A stretch of DNA of 8,878 nt from Flavobacteriales bacterium (GTDB lineage: Bacteria; Bacteroidota; Bacteroidia; Flavobacteriales; BACL11), in the NCBI GenBank assembly GCA_002710495.1, contig PAKE01000001.1:27451-36328 (forward strand), read 5' to 3'. A program made the translations under genes and the position numbers. Shown here one piece after another: positions 5,672 through 8,878 of this stretch (its first letter is position 1; every line of letters starts with the position of its first letter). The notes under the pieces are model-generated. The model had not been told where the DNA came from, did not search any database, and saw only the letters and a list, made by a program, of their open reading frames with translations.

Positions 5672-8272
5672 TTGGCAAAAACGAAAACAAAAGTAAAAAA
5701 GGAAACTCCATTAATGACTCAGTTTAATGGGATTAAAAAGAAACACCCTGACGCTCTTTTACTTTTCAGAGTTGGAGATTTCTATGAAACCTTTGGAGAA
5801 GATGCTATAGAAGCATCAAAAATATTAGGAATTGTACTTACCAATAGAGCTAATGGGTCCTCAAAAATTGAACTTGCTGGATTCCCACATCATTCCATCG
5901 ATACCTACTTACCAAAACTTGTAAGAGCGGGACAAAGAGTAGCAATTTGCGATCAGTTAGAAGATCCAAAAACAACAAAGAAAATAGTAAAAAGAGGAGT
6001 TACAGAATTGGTAACTCCTGGAGTATCCTACAGAGATACTTTATCGGACCAAAAAAGTAATAATTTTCTAGCATCTGTTTTTTTTGATAAAGATAATATC
6101 GGAGTATCTTTTTTGGATAATAGTACAGGAGAATTCTTGATTACGCAAGGAAAAGTAGATTATGTTGACAAACTTCTACAAAGTTTTTCCCCTTCTGAAG
6201 TGCTTTTTGAAAGAAGTAAAAGAAAAGAATTTGAAGAAAAATTTGGCACTCAGTTCTTTACACATATGCTAGATGATTGGGTTTTTACGACAGACTATTC
6301 TGAGGAGCTCTTACTAAATCAATTTCACACAAAATCATTAAAAGGATTTGGAATACACGAATTAGAAACTGCAACAATTTCAGCAGGAGCTGTACTCCAT
6401 TATTTAAAGGAAACACATCATCATCTGACTCAGCATATAAGGAAAATTAGCAGAATTGATCAAGAGAAATATGTATGGATGGATCGATTTACCATTCGAA
6501 ATTTAGAATTGTTTCATTCCACAAATGATCAAGCAAAAACACTTGTTGATGTACTTGATTTTACTATTTCTCCAATGGGAAGCAGAATGATAAAAAGATG
6601 GTTAGCTCTTCCTCTTAAAGATAAGAAACAAATAGAAAAACGGACAGACGTAGTTCAATATATCTTAAATAATCCGGATTTTATATCTGTTTTAGAAGAA
6701 AACATAAAACAAATAGGTGATTTAGAAAGATTAATATCTAAGGTTTCCACCACAAGAGTTTCTCCCAGGGAATGTAATCAATTAAAGCAAGCACTAAATG
6801 CTATTGATCCAATAAAAGAATCTTGTAAAAAAACTAATATCACTGAATTAAAAATTATTTCGGAGCAATTAAATCCGTGTAAAAGCATTGCAGATAAAAT
6901 TGAAAATACCATTACAGAAAATCCCCCTGCAGTTGTAAATAAAGGAAATGTAATAAAAGAAAGAATAAATTCTGAATTAGATGAACTCCGAAATTTATCT
7001 AAATCTGGGAAAGATTATCTGCAAAAAATTTTAGAAAGAGAAAGCGAAAAAACTGGAATTCCATCCTTAAAAATATCGTTCAATAATGTTTTTGGATATT
7101 ATTTAGAAGTACGTAACATACATAAAGATAAAGTGCCTGAAGAGTGGATTAGGAAACAAACTTTGGTAAGTGCTGAAAGATATATCACAGAAGAATTAAA
7201 AGAATACGAACAAAAAATTCTTTCTGCAGAGAGCAAAATATTAGAAATTGAAAGTAATCTGTACAATGAATTAGTACTTAGTTTGTCAGAGTTTGTACAA
7301 TCAATTCAGTTAAATGCACAGATTATTTCTCAGTTAGATTGTCTGTACTCTTTTGCTATAATTGCAAAGCGAAACAACTATAAAAAAGCAACTATTTCAG
7401 AAGGAACTTCTTTACTCATAAAAAAAGGAAGACATCCGGTTATTGAACAACAAAGCTCAGAAGAAAGCTATATAGCAAATGATGTACAACTAGACAGAGA
7501 AAAACAACAAATAATGATGATTACCGGACCAAATATGTCGGGGAAATCGGCACTATTAAGACAAACAGCGCTTATTGTGATTATGGCTCAGATTGGAAGT
7601 TTTATTCCGGCAGAAGCAGCAGAAATTGGCATAGTAGATAAGATCTTTACAAGAGTTGGAGCTTCCGACAACATCTCAATGGGAGAATCTACTTTTATGG
7701 TAGAAATGAATGAAACAGCAAGTATCCTGAATAATCTTTCTGATAGGAGTTTAATTTTATTGGATGAAATCGGTAGAGGAACTTCTACTTATGATGGAGT
7801 ATCTATTGCGTGGGCAATTGCAGAGTATCTACATGAAAATAAATGCAAATCAAAAACATTATTTGCTACTCATTATCATGAACTAAATGATATGACAGAA
7901 CAATTTGATAGAATAAAGAACTATAATGTTGCAGTAAGGGAGATTGATGGGAAAATTATGTTTATTCGAACTTTAAAAGAAGGAGGTTCAGAGCATTCTT
8001 TTGGTATTCATGTAGCAAAAATGGCAGGTATGCCAAAACAAATTATAAGTAAGAGCGAACAAATACTTAAAAAACTAGAAAATAGCAGAAGTAAAGAAGA
8101 AAACAAGAGTACAATTTCTGAAAAAGAAGACATGCAATTAAGTTTTTTCCAACTAGATGATCCTACTCTAATTCAGATAAAAGATGAGATAACAGATATT
8201 GATATAAATTCCTTAACTCCAGTAGAAGCACTGGTGAAACTTAACGAAATAAAAAAACTAATAGGAAAATAA
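5672..8272 (+). CDS. mutS: DNA mismatch repair protein MutS (probable TTG start)
   Basis: MutS binds base mismatches as a clamp and, after ATP binding, recruits MutL. From the TTG at 5672 the protein has 866 residues, normal for the family. The mismatch-reading F-x-E motif lies in GDFYETF (F37, E39). Clamp and core helices run through the middle. The ATPase domain has Walker A GPNMSGKS at 619-626, Walker B LILLDE with D698/E699, and the switch histidine H734 in ATHYHEL. QLSFF at 822-826 resembles a sliding-clamp binding motif, and a C-terminal LTPVEAL segment fits the MutS tetramerisation helices. The frame is open upstream to an ATG at 5363, but that part lies antisense to the methyltransferase gene and would extend beyond the family. 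The first internal ATG (5714) would remove the conserved ETPLM start, so TTG is preferred. Only the exact start is in doubt. Confidence 0.97.
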   Translation: MAKTKTKVKKETPLMTQFNGIKKKHPDALLLFRVGDFYETFGEDAIEASKILGIVLTNRANGSSKIELAGFPHHSIDTYLPKLVRAGQRVAICDQLEDPKTTKKIVKRGVTELVTPGVSYRDTLSDQKSNNFLASVFFDKDNIGVSFLDNSTGEFLITQGKVDYVDKLLQSFSPSEVLFERSKRKEFEEKFGTQFFTHMLDDWVFTTDYSEELLLNQFHTKSLKGFGIHELETATISAGAVLHYLKETHHHLTQHIRKISRIDQEKYVWMDRFTIRNLELFHSTNDQAKTLVDVLDFTISPMGSRMIKRWLALPLKDKKQIEKRTDVVQYILNNPDFISVLEENIKQIGDLERLISKVSTTRVSPRECNQLKQALNAIDPIKESCKKTNITELKIISEQLNPCKSIADKIENTITENPPAVVNKGNVIKERINSELDELRNLSKSGKDYLQKILERESEKTGIPSLKISFNNVFGYYLEVRNIHKDKVPEEWIRKQTLVSAERYITEELKEYEQKILSAESKILEIESNLYNELVLSLSEFVQSIQLNAQIISQLDCLYSFAIIAKRNNYKKATISEGTSLLIKKGRHPVIEQQSSEESYIANDVQLDREKQQIMMITGPNMSGKSALLRQTALIVIMAQIGSFIPAEAAEIGIVDKIFTRVGASDNISMGESTFMVEMNETASILNNLSDRSLILLDEIGRGTSTYDGVSIAWAIAEYLHENKCKSKTLFATHYHELNDMTEQFDRIKNYNVAVREIDGKIMFIRTLKEGGSEHSFGIHVAKMAGMPKQIISKSEQILKKLENSRSKEENKSTISEKEDMQLSFFQLDDPTLIQIKDEITDIDINSLTPVEALVKLNEIKKLIGK

Positions 8273-8280
8273 AAAATTAG

Positions 8281-8310
8281 TTGGCAATTTTGAATATTTA
8301 ATTAAATTTG
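8281..8310 (+). promoter_or_regulatory. Two-element promoter of the tRNA-Gly/tRNA-Leu operon
   Basis: A TTG (8281-8283), a 19-base spacer and TAAATTTG (8303-8310) match the Bacteroidota -33/-7 pattern with good spacing. The -7 element ends 10 bases before the first tRNA base, so transcription should start only a few bases ahead of the tRNA. This is one of the two best promoter candidates in the window, lying 8 bases after the mutS stop codon. Confidence 0.68.
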
Positions 8311-8313
8311 CCA
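8282..8313 (+). repeat. Inverted repeat covering the tRNA promoter
   Basis: TGGCAATTTT (8282-8291) and AAATTTGCCA (8304-8313) are inverted copies matching at 9 of 10 positions, with a 12-base spacer. The arms cover most of the -33 and -7 elements. It could be a regulator's operator or a weak mRNA hairpin closing the mutS transcript. No T-run follows, which argues against a standard intrinsic terminator. It may also be chance in A+T-rich DNA. Confidence 0.5.
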
Positions 8314-8320
8314 CCTAAAT

Positions 8321-8392
8321 GCGAGTGTAGCTCAGGGGTAGAGCATCACCTTGCCAAGGTGAGGGTCGTGGGTCCGAATCCCATCACTCGCT
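8321..8392 (+). tRNA. tRNA-Gly (anticodon GCC)
   Basis: The 72-base sequence folds as a full cloverleaf. Acceptor GCGAGTG (8321-8327) pairs with CACTCGC (8385-8391), leaving discriminator T8392. D-stem GCTC/GAGC encloses loop AGGGGTA. Anticodon stem TCACC/GGTGA encloses TTGCCAA with GCC at 8353-8355. T-stem GTGGG/CCCAT encloses TCCGAAT. The 3' CCA is not encoded. The T-loop has C instead of the almost universal U at position 55 (C8374). A 28-base spacer separates it from tRNA-Leu, and both are probably cut from one transcript. Confidence 0.97.
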
Positions 8393-8420
8393 CAAAAGTT
8401 CTTCAAACAAAAAACACCCT

Positions 8421-8506
8421 GCCCGGGTGGTGGAATTGGTAGACACGTTGGACTTAAAATCCAATGGACAGTAATGTCCGTACGGGTTCAAGTCCCGTCC
8501 CGGGTA
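8421..8506 (+). tRNA. tRNA-Leu (anticodon TAA)
   Basis: This 86-base class II tRNA has acceptor GCCCGGG (8421-8427) pairing with CCCGGGT (8499-8505), with a G-T first pair, and discriminator A8506. Anticodon stem TTGGA/TCCAA encloses CTTAAAA, with TAA at 8455-8457. The long variable arm TGGACAGTAATGTCC forms its own GGAC/GTCC stem. The T-loop TTCAAGT is normal. CCA is not encoded. It reads TTA and TTG; TTA is frequent in the A+T-rich genes here. Confidence 0.97.
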
Positions 8507-8511
8507 CATAG

Positions 8512-8548
8512 CGGGAGGTTATCGAAAGATAGTCTCCTGTTTTTGTTT
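8512..8548 (+). terminator. Strong intrinsic terminator of the tRNA operon
   Basis: CGGGAGGTTATC (8512-8523) and GATAGTCTCCTG (8528-8539) form a 12-pair stem, including three G-T pairs, closed by a GAAA tetraloop. It is followed by TTTTTGTTT. It starts 6 bases after tRNA-Leu, so it should end the tRNA transcript cleanly. Confidence 0.92.
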
Positions 8549-8573
8549 AAAATTATTTATTTTATTAAGTTTG
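8541..8573 (+). promoter_or_regulatory. Two-element promoter candidate for the gene at the right edge
   Basis: TTTTG (8541-8545), a 20-base spacer and TAAGTTTG (8566-8573) match the Bacteroidota -33/-7 pattern. The -33 box lies inside the T-run of the tRNA terminator. The -7 box ends 9 bases before the ATG at 8583, predicting an mRNA with almost no leader. Confidence 0.58.
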
Positions 8574-8582
8574 CTTTAAGAT

Positions 8583-8878
8583 ATGATATCAAAAATTCTA
8601 AGAAAGATTAAACATAAAATAGAGTATTTTAAAGAAGAGAAAGAGATTCTAAAATCTAAATCTATTGATATTTCTACATTAGAAACTATTTGTTTGTTAT
8701 CTGGTCCTTATAGAAATCTTACAACCCTAACTGCTTCCATGGCTGTACTTCATCCAAATTGCCAAGTATTAAATCATGCTCAAGGAAGAGTACTTCCTCA
8801 TAATAAAGTAGACTTCTTTAAGAAGTATTCTACAGAGAAGTTTAATAATTTTGTAAAATACGTAATACATCTTTCTTT
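8583..8878 (+). CDS. Partial gene, possible sulfotransferase-like protein (cut by window edge)
   Basis: An ATG at 8583 opens a frame of 98 codons plus two bases that reaches the window edge without a stop. The first 27 or so residues are lysine- and glutamate-rich and probably helical. Then a hydrophobic beta-strand and loop, ICLLSGPYRNLTTL at 36-49, are followed by a helix ending in LHPNCQVLNHA at 56-66. The order of strand, glycine-containing loop with a basic residue and TT, helix, then HP resembles the 5'-phosphosulfate loop of the sulfotransferase at 1432-2331 (GAMKAATTSLY with QHPEIF after it). The loop sequence differs and the second binding motif lies beyond the window, so the family is a guess. 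No signal peptide is visible. It follows the tRNA terminator and has its own promoter candidate, so it begins a separate transcription unit. I am fairly sure it is a gene but not of its function. Confidence 0.6.
   Translation, partial: MISKILRKIKHKIEYFKEEKEILKSKSIDISTLETICLLSGPYRNLTTLTASMAVLHPNCQVLNHAQGRVLPHNKVDFFKKYSTEKFNNFVKYVIHLS

Noticed and set aside
8507..8582. Possible attachment site or mobile element border after tRNA-Leu
   Set aside because: No direct repeat of the tRNA 3' end and no integrase is seen in the window; the region is explained by a terminator and a promoter.

Overview
The window looks like chromosomal DNA from a Bacteroidota bacterium, most likely of the Flavobacteriia. 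The evidence is strong A+T richness, genes without Shine-Dalgarno sequences, several TAnnTTTG promoter elements (the Bacteroidota -7 box), a sulfotransferase and an OmpA-like/TPR lipoprotein of types I associate with that phylum, and a SpoU methyltransferase gene divergent from mutS followed by tRNA genes. I recall that last arrangement from flavobacterial genomes. Species cannot be told from the sequence.

Layout. Positions 1-246 (minus) hold the start of an SppA-type membrane peptidase that runs off the left edge. Divergent from it, 327-1440 (plus) is a two-gene operon of folK (folate synthesis) and a deoxynucleoside kinase (nucleotide salvage), overlapping by 11 bp. It meets a minus-strand sulfotransferase (1432-2331) head-on with a 9-bp overlap of the coding ends. 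Upstream of the sulfotransferase, on the same strand, is a 558-residue lipoprotein with an OmpA-like domain and TPR repeats (2390-4066). A hairpin terminator sits between the two, very close to the sulfotransferase start. Divergent from the lipoprotein gene is a small outer-membrane beta-barrel protein (4210-5079). A SpoU-family RNA methyltransferase (5107-5634, minus) follows, and divergent from it is mutS (5672-8272, plus), which probably starts at TTG. Then come tRNA-Gly(GCC) and tRNA-Leu(TAA) with their own two-element promoter and a strong terminator. A truncated gene (8583 to the right edge) begins there; its N-terminus weakly resembles a sulfotransferase-type nucleotide-binding loop.

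How it fits together. Most genes are housekeeping: membrane proteolysis, folate, nucleotide salvage, RNA methylation, mismatch repair and tRNAs. The accessory-looking part is 1432-5079, a sulfotransferase plus a divergent lipoprotein/beta-barrel pair, which suggests an envelope function. No transposase, integrase, CRISPR array, phage gene or recognisable defence system is present. I do not see a convincing new system. The items most worth checking are the lipoprotein/barrel pair, the interleaved promoters between the methyltransferase gene and mutS, the inverted repeat over the tRNA promoter, and a C at T-loop position 55 of tRNA-Gly.
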